A stretch of 64,000 nt of DNA from Meandrina meandrites (Eukaryota > Cnidaria > Anthozoa > Scleractinia > Meandrinidae), in assembly GCA_963693305.1 (NCBI GenBank), contig OY855905.1, positions 42,041,895-42,105,894 of the forward strand. Direction: 5' to 3'. Numbering within the stretch: the first letter of the stretch is position 1; each line of letters opens with the position of its first letter. Positions 10,174 through 21,425 of this stretch are shown in pieces. The notes under the pieces were generated by a model, which was not told where the DNA came from, made no database searches, and saw only the letters and a list, made by a program, of their open reading frames with translations. A program made the translations under genes and the position numbers.

Positions 10174-11905
10174 TCAGGCCGGGCAGACCGCAAAACATGT
10201 CACAAATCATGTGTGCTTGAACTGCTGTAAAATTGAATTTTACTATTCGACCGAGCCTGTGAAATATCTTCATACGTTTTGTAATATTTCTAATTCTTCC
10301 CCCAATCAACGAACTTTTTAAAATGAGAAAACAATGCTGCAAGGCTGACTACGTAAAAAAGTAAACTTTGTGAGACACCAACACGACTAGAAACGATATA
10401 GCAGGATTGCAACCGTGGACAGCTGCTTCGTTCTTATTGGAACTCATCAGCGCGGTGTAGCAAATCTAAATGAAGCCAGCAAAAGAGCCAACGCAAATAG
10501 ATTGCCCGATAACCCGTACACTATATCAAGTTCCGTACTTTGAACTCACTTGTTCCCCGAATCACGCACTGCCACATCACGTGTTTCGGGGGACAAGGAG
10601 ACCAAAGTGTCAAAGAGTCATTATTTTCATGCTGATCAGATCCCTCGTTGGATCCTGCGTTAGTAGCATTTTCGTTCGCGGTCCCTTGCTTATTGCTGAA
10701 CTTTTTAAATTTCACCCCATCTTGTCACGCGACGTCCATGCACCTTACATTATTTATCCAAAAGAGAATGTAAATTTTCCGATCTTTCCAGATCGTTACA
10801 TTCAAAGTTTAATCCATCTAAGTCCTGAGGCCCAAATCGCATTTCACTTACTTTATAAGCTTTACCCTCTCCCTCCTCCCACCAATAGAAACAGACAACA
10901 ACAATTGCGAGTACCTCTCACACGTGATAACGCTGCGATAGCTACGAAACTTCGATTCATATTATCAATCACAGTTTTCTTTCGTTTGGAAATAACAGTA
11001 GACACTACCTCTCTGGAACCTCTATTTTCATTCGCCCGCTGTAAACACCACCTCTATTGTTATTCAGGGCTAGGGGCATTGTTATGACCTGTTATCTATT
11101 GTTTTAAGAACCAATGAAGTAACTCGTTCCGAGAGGTAGTGGGCGACCCGGAAATAACCCAGTTTCATCGTGTTTCAGTACCAGAGAATCAACTGGGATT
11201 CGGTTTACTCACGGTTCAATTCTTGTGATTTGTGAATTTTTAGGGTAGCGTAGACAAGGTTTTGGGGAGGCATCGTATGGTAGGGTAAGGTAGTATACGG
11301 TACGCTTGGCTGGGTTTGGGTATGCAGCTCACAACAGTTTAACAGTTACTGTCAATGGGCTACGTGGGTCCGGGGGCATACTCCCCCGGGAAAATTTGGA
11401 TTTGAATCACTCTCAGATACCGGAAAATGGATTTTGAAATTGACAAAGGAAGTGTTTAGATACAATAAACGTTCAGCGCCCAAAAGGCAATGTCTTTACA
11501 GTACAAGAATAAAAGTTTATCAATCAGAATGGCAATTAACAACGACTTAAATTTCAATGTAAACTAAATTCTTTAAAGATGCCGAGATTTCCATTTCTAG
11601 TATGTTATTAAATCAAAAATTCGTTAGCGATGTTTCTGTTTTTTCTTTATGACAGTTTAATATTGTCAGCCGAGGTTGTTAAATCTTCCTAACGTCATTG
11701 TTGAGCGAAGCCATGTTTTTAGTCTTTGGGCGGTGAAAACTGTACGATCGTTCATCGGATGCACTCGCTACTGGATTTACCAATATAAACTTGCATACTG
11801 TGATTAAATGTTGTTACTGTCATCCTTTACAAACTAAATCAAAAAGACAATTTATCACCAGCTTCTGGAAAGGCGTTCACAAATGAAATATTTTAAGTAA
11901 TTATA

Positions 11906-11915
11906 GCCCACCCCC

Positions 11916-11946
<31 letters not shown>

Positions 11947-12070
11947 ACACACACATTCCACTATTTTACAGTAAAAAAAACATAAGAAGAACGTAAGTTA
12001 ATGAGTACGTAATTACTGTAAAAAAAGCGAGAGTTCGGGGGGGAGGGGGGTGGGCTATAGCCCTCCCAGC
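11906..12070. repeat. Poly-C plus (CA)n tract with inverted G-rich partner
   Basis: TATAGCCCACCCC at 11905 runs into about 27 Cs and then (AC)n to 11954. About 80 bp on, a G-rich stretch ends GGTGGGCTATAGCCC at about 12049-12063. The two outer parts are inverted copies, so this may be a small foldback element whose arm was expanded by slippage. Confidence 0.7.
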
Positions 12071-12790
12071 CCCTCCCTCTGCGTGGTTCTCTAATGTGGC
12101 AGTATTCTCTGTCACTTCAGGGCCCAAAAATACGGCAAATTATATGAAGTCAATTAACTCTTTTAACAAGTGCATTAAGCAAAAATCTCTGTCTTAGCAA
12201 GGCAATGACACTAGTGGCAAGTAATTTTCCAATAAACATTTTTTCAGTCTTTATTGCTTCTTCAATGTATCTATCATAAGATTATTGTTATTGTTATCTT
12301 TCAATTCAAATGTTAAACAAGTTTTTATATCTAAAGTTATATATTGACCGCTGAAGGGGGTTTATTACTTCAAGCATTTCCGCTTTTCTGTAGACTCCTC
12401 ATCGCTTTTGATTTAAAAAAAAAATATTTATGATTCATTTGCATTACGGTAAGTGACGGAAGTAACAATGTTGAAAAGTTAAAATAAAATGAACTTCATT
12501 GCAGGTAAATAAAAACATGCAAAAATATTAACTACGTCCAAAATCACATAAAATGTTCCACGTATATAAAACATATGACCGACCTTAACATCAGTTGACA
12601 AATAAATGTCCCCAGGAAGGGGGCAAAATAGCCTAAAATAAAACAATGTATAAAATAAACAGTGGATTATTAAACGAAAACGTGACCACTGTAAACTAAT
12701 ATCAAAATACAAACAATTCATCATCAGCTTCTTTTGTCAACGTGAACGTCAGCTTACCCCCGCCATATTTATGTCTTCGTGTTTTGTATT

Positions 12791-13212
12791 TAAGACCTAG
12801 TTCAGACGTCGTGCTTCTTCCGTGCCGAACTTGATTGCAATGGGTTCAACTGTAGTACGGCAAAAAAAGGGCTGTGATTCAGACGTCGTGCCACAGTCGT
12901 GACAAATTCAGGATTTATTGAAGTCACGTAACAATTAGTCAGCGGTGATTAAACAAAAATGGCGCCGTTACTACCTCCGTTAAAATATATTTAATATAAT
13001 TTACGAGTTTTGTTTGGCACGACAGAAGCGCGACGTTTGAATCGCTGCCGTGTCAGAGTCGTGTAGCACGGCAGAGCTTGTCGAACTTAATTGCTTTGCC
13101 GAACTTAATTTTTAGTTTGATTCAGACGCCGTACTTCCGCCGTGCCTTTGTCGAACTTAATCCCTGAATTTAGTTCGGCACGGCAGAAGCACGACGTCTG
13201 AACTGGGCCTAA
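12791..13212. mobile_element. MITE-like inverted-repeat element
   Basis: The left end CAGTTCAGACG-type sequence with GTCGTGCTTC and CCGTGCCGAACT is repeated inverted at the right end (13160-13212). Sub-copies of the GTTCAGACGTCGTGC motif occur inside. There is no transposase. Confidence 0.7.
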
Positions 13213-13404
13213 GCTCCGGCGTTCGAGCTCCCTTAACAAGTAGTTCCTGTAAGATATCCTTGGCGCAGTCGTCACAGTAGTCGGTTTCGTTTTTGTTAAT
13301 ATAATTTTGTTCACGGTCATTGGAAAGTATTGCAATGGAAAATTAAAATATCAGTTGTGCCAATTCTGAGACTAATAAACAGTCTGTTGACGCAGATCAG
13401 TATT

Positions 13405-13630
13405 TTGATTATTTTCGCGAAATTTAAGTCCCCGCGAAATATACCCGTTCCATTATCGCGAAATTAAGGGCGTATTTATTTGCAATACACGCGTATAGCC
13501 GTCCTTGGAATTTTTTTTGTTTTCGAGCCAAAAAAAAAAACATAAAAAATTCTAACGGCCAAATGCAACGGCTATGCATGTATGTCGCAAAAAAATAAAT
13601 AAGCCCTAAGTTTCCGCGAAAATAAGTTAC
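13405..13630. mobile_element. Short palindromic MITE
   Basis: GGGCGTATTTATTTGC near 13468 is inverted near 13590-13606, flanked by inverted TTCGCGAAA motifs. Several ORFs in this segment are by-products of the palindrome. Confidence 0.6.
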
Positions 13631-14954
13631 AATAAGGTATTGATTCGAATAATCGTTACCGCGACCTGTGTACATAATAATTACACCCGAGAACAAAGAT
13701 TAGAAGACCTAGAAGACACACTCACTATCCAATACATTCATCTTCGCCGTCGTTAAACCAAATCAGTCATTAAACTTGTTTAACCCTGTTATGCCTGAGA
13801 GAAGGACGGGAAAAGAACAGCGCAACCAAGATAAATGCTATAATTCGTCATTTTACCCAAGCGACTTGATGTTTCCAGGATGACCATATTTTGAGATTAT
13901 CCGACATTTTAAATGAAATTTCTAATTCAAGGATGGTGGATCGAAGAAGGCGGGTTTTTGCGTCATAACTGACGGAAGACCACCAGTAAAATAAACACCT
14001 TTGGACAAGTTTCGTGATATATATGAAGGGGAACACATCTTCTACCCATTTTTACCCTATTAGTCAAGTTTATACTTGCTACGTTTTTCATTTATAACAA
14101 AGAGCCGGATTTAAATAAAATAAAAATATATAATATTAGGATGTTATGACTTAAAGGGGCCTTGTCAAGGATTTTAACCGATTTCTGAACAGCCAAAATA
14201 CACATTCGTGTCGTACGAAACCTTAAAATAATAGTCCATATTTATTAACAATTGGTATATTAAAGCACTGAAACAGTTAACAAGAGTCTTTGGCTGCGGA
14301 TGGCTTGGATGGAAATGGATTACAACTTGAAAAATTAAGGCTAGACTTTTCAAGTTGTTTCCACGTGTCTTCCAAAAATGATATTTATAGCCGTGGTTTG
14401 ATTTCTCTCCGCAAATTAAGGTCATGTCTTCCTTTAGATGTTTAAAGATATTGTTTTTCTTGGGTTAAGTTGCCTACCACTAATTTCAGAACAGTTTAGA
14501 CCAAAAATCTGCAAAATCCCCGTGACAGAGCTCCTTTAAGTTGCCTCTAGGTTGTAGCAGTATAGAAAGAAGGCAATTCAGAGCTATCTTATAACAACTA
14601 GACGCGCCGGATACGTTTTCTTAATCTACATTATAGTCAGAGGCTTAAAAATCCATTATATTTTAAGTTATCTAACGTATTATTACAATTCAGTGACATA
14701 GGTTTGATTTTACTTGACTTTGAATAAAAGATATACCATGATTGCTCGATCGAAGTTTTGCAGCACCAAAGAACAAAAGCGATGTCACGTTGGCTTTTAC
14801 TCTTCCATATCATAGACTGACAATCTTTCTCAAAAACGCTGAATTTTGAACTACATGTTCCACCGTAATGTTTGCTTCCCGCAGGCCAGGTCGGTATAGT
14901 TTTTTTTTCCACAATCTAAACCGACCCCTCCCCTTCCATTAAAATGACATTCTA

Positions 14955-15340
14955 TCAGCGCCATAGCCATCCGTCAAAAAGCAACAACCAAGTAGCTACC
15001 ATTAAAGAAGGGTATCCTAGCAACCAATGAACGTGTAGCACGTGGCCATTCCCGACTGGTGGAATATAACCATCCCTGTTGCAGAAATCCTCTTGGCAGC
15101 ACGTTACATTGCATGACTTTCGTCCTATGGCCTTAACGACGTGTTCTTCGCAATAGTCTGGTTTGCAAACTTTAGGAGGAACGCAATCTCTGGTGAGTTC
15201 TTTGCTACCGTCATGCCTCTCGGTCCTCTGGGTGGAGCAGAATGTTAGATCAGCCGTGCAATTTTGAGTGGCGGGTTTTTGACAAGAGGTTCCGTTGAAC
15301 GTGGTGTCATCGTAGCACGAGTAGCACTGGAGGGCATCAA
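14955..15340 (-). CDS. Ly6-like exon 3: three-finger domain, GPI signal and stop
   Basis: It encodes the whole mature domain in one exon. Ten or more cysteines fit a full three-finger fold. N-glycosylation sequons are visible (NGT, NCT, NVT). The stop TGA is at 14955-14957. Confidence 0.85.
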
Positions 15341-18110
15341 CTAAAAAACGAATGAAATATTAATCAAATTTAAAACATAAAAAAAAAATCTGGAGAGCGT
15401 CAGTGTAGGTACAGTTGAACGCAAGCCAAATTGCCGCCAATTCTTCCGTAGAATTGCTGTAGCAAATTTAGAAATTTGGATATAACCACCCCCCGGGTGG
15501 GACGCTAGTCCAACGCTCAGTTCAACTGCAGCATTTCATGAGGATTGACAAAGTTCGCCAGAGCCACTGTATACACATGGGTGGAGAGAAACAACTTACT
15601 TAATCTTCTCCATCCCCTGTGCGACATAAGGCAACAAATGGAGAGAGAGACAAGGTGAGTGTAAAGAGTCTTGCCCAAGAACACAACACAATAGTCCCGG
15701 CCTGATCTAACCAGGAAGGCACGATCTGAGGCCCAGTGCGTTATGGTGGATGCAAAATAGATCTTTTTAATTTTTCTTCTCGGCACTAATTCCCCCGAAA
15801 ATATCTCTGGTTTCCGGCGACGCTAAGATGACGTATCTTTCTCTCAGTGCCACCGGAAATCAGAAAGCAGAGGGAAAAGAGGTTTACCTCGGTGTAAGAA
15901 CCTGTGATATTTTTCTTTGTTTTGGAGCTATTGTTTTCCTTCTCTATCTTTGTTTTGCCAGCTCTTTGTTGTGTTGTTCGTTCTTTGTTTTACGTCGGTG
16001 AGTTTCACAGGTTCTTCCGAGGATCGGATGAGCCGGGAAAAGGGCAGACGGACTGGACTAAGGTCTATTCAAAACGAGATGTATAAGTCATGTTCATCTC
16101 CCCAACCCCCCCCCCCCCTCCCCCTCCCCACCCACATTAGCCACAATGAAACAACCGAAAACCCAAGATCGCCCAAGGGGGAAGGGAGGTAGGCATTTGA
16201 TCACAACAGTGGAAAGCAAAAGCCGCTCCCTTGAAGTTTCGAGAAATCGGGATTCCATTGTATCTGATATTTGAAGGTTCATTGTATAACACAATATATA
16301 TAATAATATCTCGTGAAGTATTCGCCCGAATTCAAAAGAAAACTATGGAATAACGACTGACTGTTTACCTGAAATATGAAACAAAGCGCCAAATACAAGG
16401 CACGTCCAGCACAACAACGCCATCTTCTCACTTTGAATATAAAGCTCACACCTAAAAAAAAGCAGCCCGTCACAAGATTACATGTAAAAGCAATTCCAGT
16501 TAAAGATGATTGTCTTTTAGATTTGTAAGAAGATTGCATGATGCTTTTTAATGAATTGCCATAAACGTTATCTAAACTGAGCAAGCCGTATCCAGTCAGT
16601 ATTTTAACTGAACATCCTGGAGGCCGGCGAAGGATCGAGCGGTGTCGTTTTCAGTAAATTTTCTTTCTAATACTGGATGAATTTCCGATTCTAATTTTCA
16701 ATACTCAATTTCAGACCTGGCCGTTTGCGTATCGACCGTATTTAAAGAAATAAATCGCGCCAAATGACATTTTTGACTGAAGAATCGCGAGGAGGCATGA
16801 AATTATCACCAGCATATTGAATATTCGTTACACTTCCAAGAGCATTGAGCACCCTCTTCGTGAGGAATGAAAGATTACGTGACGCACCGCGGGCTTCAAT
16901 AAAAAAAAAACAGCAAGCACCAACATGAAAGTGCTACACTCGATACTACACGATGAAAGCGGTTGTGTGAGGGCTAAATACGGCGAAATAGTAAGCTTTC
17001 GGCGGACATCGGCCTACATCAACGGTGAGCCAATTTACATACAAATACATCAAGAAATATTCGTTACTATTACAAGAATAATTAAATGAATGAAATGATC
17101 CTCGCAGTGCGAAATCTGAAAAAAATAATATCGTATTACAAATCCAACATTGAATTTCAACACGCGGTTGCAATTAGAAGACCACCGAACTGACATTTCT
17201 TCAATTTTAATAAAAGACACCATCGGCAACGAGGCGGGAACACCTTTTAAAAGCTTTCATGTATTTAAATTTAAATGTACCTGCACAGACGGCAAATTTG
17301 CATAAATACCTCCTCTTACTTTGGTGGGCATATTAACATTGGCATATGTTCTTCAGTTGATGATGAGGAAATTTCTTGCACAACTTGTACTGTCTTTGTG
17401 TTACTCGACACTGCTCGCCAATAAAACCTCACGCCACTTCGAAATGCCGGCATTTGAGCGGATCTAGAGTTAAAGCCATATTCAACATCGCTTTATGATT
17501 TTTTAGAGCCAATATTCAAAATTCAATTACAGTATTCCGCTTCGACAACTCCGACTTTCGTGATCTATCGATCTTTCGTGATCTCCGTTTATGACAGCTT
17601 CATCTAAATGTCCTTAGCTGCGATTCGCTTCGCTCCAGAAAGCCTTGAAACACATTTAGAAAAGATCCGTAATCAGATGTATAAATATAACTTGTATATC
17701 TGTACAACGAAGAATGAAATCTTACCTTGTTTACAAATAGAAGTTCTGTGCCAAGCATAAATTTAACTTTAAATCCATCTCGATTTTTTGCGTTTAGAAC
17801 CGGAGTGCGTCAATATTCCCAGTAACATCAAATCTGAAGTCTTCTCTTCCGCTAGTTTCAGACGTTATTAAAATCGACAGCTACATGTATTTTGAACACA
17901 TACAGTTAGGCTTGTTTAGTTTGTCACTTTGACCGAAATCGAATGTTTTGAAAGTGAAATTTACTTTGGACAAAATCGTCTATTCTGTTACACGTTAAGG
18001 CCAGAGAGGTAAGAACGATTACCAAACAAATAGCTACATAAATTACTCACCAACATCGAGATTTTCTGCCTTACCGCCTTCGTGCAGCCCGTGATCGAAA
18101 TTCGATATAA
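14955..18110 (-). CDS. Ly6/uPAR three-finger domain protein, probably GPI-anchored
   Basis: Coding exons 16369-16423 and 14955-15340 give 146 residues with an exact phase-1 join (donor GTAAAC, acceptor TTTTTTAG). Residues 1-18 (MALLCWTCLVFGALFHIS) form a signal peptide. The mature part starts VDALQCYSCYDD and ends its domain with CNVTCCQEDFCN, the signature spacing of Ly6/uPAR domains, with Cys residues throughout. The C-terminus is hydrophobic (WLLGYPSLMVATWLLLFDGW) and stops almost at once, as in GPI-anchor signals. Such proteins are cell-surface or secreted ligands and receptor modulators; the ligand here is unknown. A good polypyrimidine acceptor at 16452 suggests the start exon begins at 16451 and that a 5'UTR exon lies upstream, ending at about 18051 with donor GTGAGT. 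Confidence 0.85.
15517..15790 (-). repeat. SINE-like dispersed sequence
   Basis: The minus strand carries TTCTTGGGCAAGACTCTTTACACTC and TCTCTCCACCCATGTGTATAC-type text, resembling retroposon tails widespread in invertebrate genomes. It sits in the Ly6-like intron. Family name not assignable by eye. Confidence 0.4.
16369..16451 (-). CDS. Ly6-like exon 2: short 5'UTR, start codon and signal peptide
   Basis: The acceptor TTTTTTTTAG precedes a 28-nt leader and the ATG at 16423. The exon codes 18 residues plus one base before donor GTAAAC. Confidence 0.8.
17080..17120. repeat. Fragment related to the SINE region at 24140
   Basis: GAATGAAATGATCCTCGCAGTG here resembles GATGATCCTCGCAGTG at about 24148. 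Only a short piece is recognisable. Confidence 0.3.
18051..18110 (-). promoter_or_regulatory. Putative 5'UTR exon and promoter of the Ly6-like gene
   Basis: On the minus strand an ATTTATATC TATA-like motif near 18105 is followed by a possible first exon ending at donor GTTG/GTGAGT (18051). The upper boundary is a guess. It is consistent with the 5'UTR acceptor seen at 16452. Confidence 0.35.
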
Positions 18111-18696
18111 ATTGATCTGACAGTGTGAGACCTGTCCAGCGGTATTTGGCCTTGTCACGCAAGTCTGACGTGACGTTTAGTTCCGTTTTACCCCTTTCTC
18201 CCAATTTCCCACCGTGATCAATCGTGAAAGATTTCCTGTATCTATATTGTTGCGGATAAAGTGTTGCACATCATTTTTACTATGTTGCACAAACCGGAAA
18301 ACATTTATTTTGTTGCGAACACAAAGTTTTTTTGAAAGAAATTAAGAAACATTTTTGTGTCACTTGGACAGAAATAATGTGCCCGCAACATTGTTGCGCG
18401 CGGCCAGACGAGGAAACATTTGTGTGCGCAACATTGTGTCCTCATTTGCCAACACCTTAACAGTTTGCCAGCTTGTAAATATGGTAAATAATCGCATTTA
18501 TTAAAATGAAGAAGGCTTCAGAAAACTGCTTATAACTTAGACAAAAATGTTACATTATTGTATGATTTTTCTGTCAGGGTGTAAAAATTCTAAGAAATCG
18601 CTTAATATTTTCCTGTTCAAAAAAGCGTTTTTGATGGCGAGTTCCGAAATGAAATTCTCTGCAATCTGGATTATAATGTCCTTCTGGTGCATTTAC

Positions 18697-18789
18697 TGAT
18701 ATCAGCAAAACTAGTGTCAGGCTTGCTTTCATGAGCACCAACAGACCGCTCAGGGTAGAATATACTATATTCAGGTCCAAAATAGCCAT
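18697..18789 (-). pseudogene. Possible lone MARVEL-type first exon
   Basis: The ATG at 18789 opens LDLNIVYSTLSGLLVLM followed by a hydrophobic helix (LTLVLLIS), then a possible donor GTAAAT. The spacing resembles the first transmembrane segment of MARVEL-domain proteins. I found no downstream exons, so it is an orphan exon, a decayed copy or chance. Confidence 0.25.
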
Positions 18790-18827
18790 AAAATGTTATT
18801 AGTATAGGTAATCGCATAGGCCAAGTA

Positions 18828-18917
18828 AATTTAAGGATTAATATCACGCGTGTTTTCAGAAGTTGCAGAATTTGCCCGAGTTGCGCAGCAAGTGATATTA
18901 ATCCTTAATTTCACGAG
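18828..18917. mobile_element. Small palindromic element
   Basis: TTAAGGATTAATATCAC and its inverse GTGATATTAATCCTTAA face each other about 50 bp apart. Confidence 0.55.
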
Positions 18918-19818
18918 GAAACATGCGATTCTTGTTTATGACAAAGGGAAATCTTTTCGGAAATTCTTCAGGGTGCAAAGCTAAATTTAGCCGGACATTC
19001 CTTTCTTAAAATATAAATCACATAAGAAAACAACAAGATCGAGCAAACACTTTGGTTTATAACAGGGAAAAGTTGACAGTTCAGTATTTGTAAGCTTGAA
19101 TCTTAATGTTAGTCGTGAAAATAAAAGAAACAACAGGCGTACAATCAACGAGACTAGTACAACGTAATTTTATTCATCTGTTTGCAGGTCTGAAGCTTTC
19201 TGCTGCGAGGTGTTAATATGCCAATCTTCAGGCATCGATATTAAACATCAAACGACGAGTCCAAACTAACTTATAGAGGTGATTTCTCCTGAACTCTTCT
19301 TTTTCTGGGTCGCATGTGATATTAAAGCCGCATTTGACAGAAGTGAAACGAAGAAGTCAGTGCCAAGTGTCAAGCTGATGCAGGTTTTCTAGTTTTCAGT
19401 GGAAATGATCTTCTGTTTCCTGAGATTCAGCTTTCGGCTTTTTGTTTCTCAAGCTATCACCCGGTTTCCATTTCTTTTATTTTGGGAAACTGAAGTCATA
19501 TTCCGAATCAAAATACAAGCGAGCACTGTGTTTGAAAATTCTGCTCACAATCCAGCTGTCGAGAAGCCAAACAAGTGCAACGCCATCAGCCAATTAGAAA
19601 CGAGTATTTTTTTTTCGCTCGTCCAATCAGGATCAGGTAATTTTGCCCCGGGCAATTACTTAAATCAAGGAAAAATGCCCTCTGTCTTAGCCAATCAGGA
19701 TTCAGTAATTTTGCCCACTATGTTATCATGGAAATAACACGAGGCTGATTGCAGATATCTACCTGTATATATTAGAAATACCAAACATTTCTGTTTATTC
19801 TTAAGCTTATTGCCGTAG

Positions 19819-20546
19819 ACCTTTGCTCAAATCCCATTCATCCGCTAAACTGCAGCGACATATTGTATCCCATTTGTTGTTATAACAATGGGCCAACCTG
19901 CTGCCAAAGAGGTGGGAATCATTGTAGTGATGAAACAGAGACCACGAGAGATTACTGCCCAAGATCATCCGACGACTCACGCAAAACAGAGTGCTGCTTT
20001 GTTGATGGAAAGCCATCTTGCTGTACCCAAGGGAAAATAACAATTTTCCTATCTAAACTGATTCTGCACTTGTTGTATGATTATGTGAATTCAATACAGT
20101 CTACCCTTTAGGTTAAACACTACTATTCCATGCTCTCACGTAATTCTTTCCCGTTCTTGAAGAATGTTTTGTCATGAGTCGTCGAAAAAATAGGGAATAA
20201 AAAACAGTAAGCGCATAAAGAACAATTACCTTACACAACGTTTTCTGTTTCTGTTTTTTTGTTGTTGCTGTTGTTGTTGTTTTCGATGGATAATTTTCAT
20301 TTTTATTGCCTAATTCTTGACTTGACAATCTCTATTTTGTCTCTCTGCAGTATTGGTGTAACAGTTGGAATACTTATTGGCGGAGTTTTACTTTTTCTTG
20401 TAATCTGCCTGTGCCCTTGTTTTCGCACAAAGATTTTCAAGTCGTATTATGTCGCTTTTGCTATGTGCCCTGAATGCTGCAATCACAAATCGGGAAATGC
20501 AGAAACTGCCTTGGTGACTGTTGGTACTGTCAACTGTCAACTGTAG
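19819..20546 (+). CDS. Cysteine-rich single-pass membrane protein (CYYR1/shisa-like by layout), 5' part not found
   Basis: Two blocks read as one protein. Exon A (from acceptor GCCGTAG at 19818) encodes a Cys-rich ectodomain containing two similar motifs, CCYNNGPTCCQ and CCFVDGKPSCCTQ. Exon B (20351-20546, acceptor CTCTCTGCAG) encodes IGVTVGILIGGVLLFLVICL, a transmembrane helix, then a short cytoplasmic tail with CPCF and CPECC, stop TAG at 20544. The layout recalls small Cys-rich type I proteins such as CYYR1 or shisa, but I see no decisive family motif. Phase requires exon A to end at CAAGG (20032), where the sequence reads GAAAAT rather than a GT donor. No signal-peptide exon was recognised upstream. 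Confidence 0.55.
20351..20546 (+). CDS. Terminal exon: transmembrane helix and cytoplasmic tail
   Basis: A strong acceptor (polypyrimidine then CTGCAG) opens a frame with a 20-residue hydrophobic helix flanked on the inside by CPCFRTK. Further Cys pairs in the tail may be palmitoylated; that is inference. Confidence 0.6.
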
Positions 20547-20858
20547 GCGGGACTGCACGGTCTTCGTGGCTGTGACTGCCATAATTTAAATTGTGGTGAT
20601 ACAATTTTTTTGTCTTTGTTTCGACAACTGTTGCGATAGTAGCTTTTGTAATGGCGGCTGTGACTGTATTCCATTGGCCATGTTGGACTGTGTCGAGTGC
20701 CCAAGTTACACGCCTCAGTGTGCAAATGATTTGGAATTCCTGTATCAAAATTTTGATTGACTTAGTTTAGTCACCTGCACGCAAAAACAGAAAGGATAGA
20801 AGCAAAAAAGGGGCTCGCTCTTCGTTAAAGCTAGAAAACAGAGAAACCAACCAATAAG

Positions 20859-20952
20859 TAGTCTCCTTCGCAGCCGTTGTTTGTGCTCGTCACGCAACGC
20901 TTGGGGAGGAAGCGTTGCGTGACGAGCACAACCAACGGCTGCGAAGGAGACT
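20859..20952. mobile_element. 94-bp foldback element with 10-bp target-site duplication
   Basis: Arms AGTCTCCTTCGCAGCCGTTG and the inverse pair almost perfectly around a GGGG loop. AACCAATAAG flanks both sides (20849-20858 and 20953-20962), a length typical of Mutator-like transposition. Confidence 0.8.
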
Positions 20953-21306
20953 AACCAATAAGCAAACAACGCTTATTCAGAAAAAAAATGCGCAATTTCA
21001 TTCGGTGTCTTCGCATGAACATAACAGAACTGACCCGGTTTCAGCAGTAAACTATCTGAACATAGCTTTTCACTTCGCTGAATATTAATTTCAGCGAAAC
21101 GAACTCAACCGGAGCGACCCCACGTTTTTGAACCAATCACAATACAAGCTCAGAACAAAAGAATTGGAGTTCGTAAACGAGCAGTTAAATTTGCCCTTTA
21201 CTGTGATTGGTCCGCTGATGAAGGAAGTCCAATTGTTTTGTTGTGAACTTATCTGGTGATTGGCTAAAAAATGTTGGGTGGCCCCTTTTAAGTTCTTTTC
21301 GTTGCA

Positions 21307-21312
21307 TATAAA
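21307..21312 (+). promoter_or_regulatory. TATA box of the CUB-repeat gene
   Basis: TATAAA lies 73 bp upstream of the start codon at 21380, leaving room for a short 5'UTR. Confidence 0.5.
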
Positions 21313-21379
21313 CAAAAAAAAAAGATAGTGGATGCGCACTGTTGATCTAATTTTAGTCAGAGTCGCAGAAACAGATAGG

Positions 21380-21425
21380 ATGGGAACTAAATATGGCTGC
21401 TCGCCAGTTGTTTATCTGGCATTTG
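21380..21425 (+). CDS. CUB gene exon 1: signal peptide start
   Basis: The ATG at 21380 opens MGTKYGCSPVVYLAF with donor GTAGGA in phase 1. It was chosen over the overlapping ATG at 21395 because only this frame joins exon 2 and completes the leader. Confidence 0.65.

Larger units (their letters stand above)
10054..14954. other. Intergenic region with repeats and no supported gene
   Basis: It lies between the ADAM10-like start and the Ly6-like stop. It contains the putative upstream region of the ADAM10-like gene, a poly-C/CA tract, two inverted-repeat elements and a 205-codon open frame at 10470-11087 with no recognisable domain. I see no convincing exon. Confidence 0.6.

Noticed and set aside
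10470..11087. 205-codon open frame on the plus strand
   Set aside because: It is the longest single frame in the window, but it has no signal, domain or repeat pattern I recognise. One such frame is expected by chance in 64 kb of six-frame AT-rich sequence.
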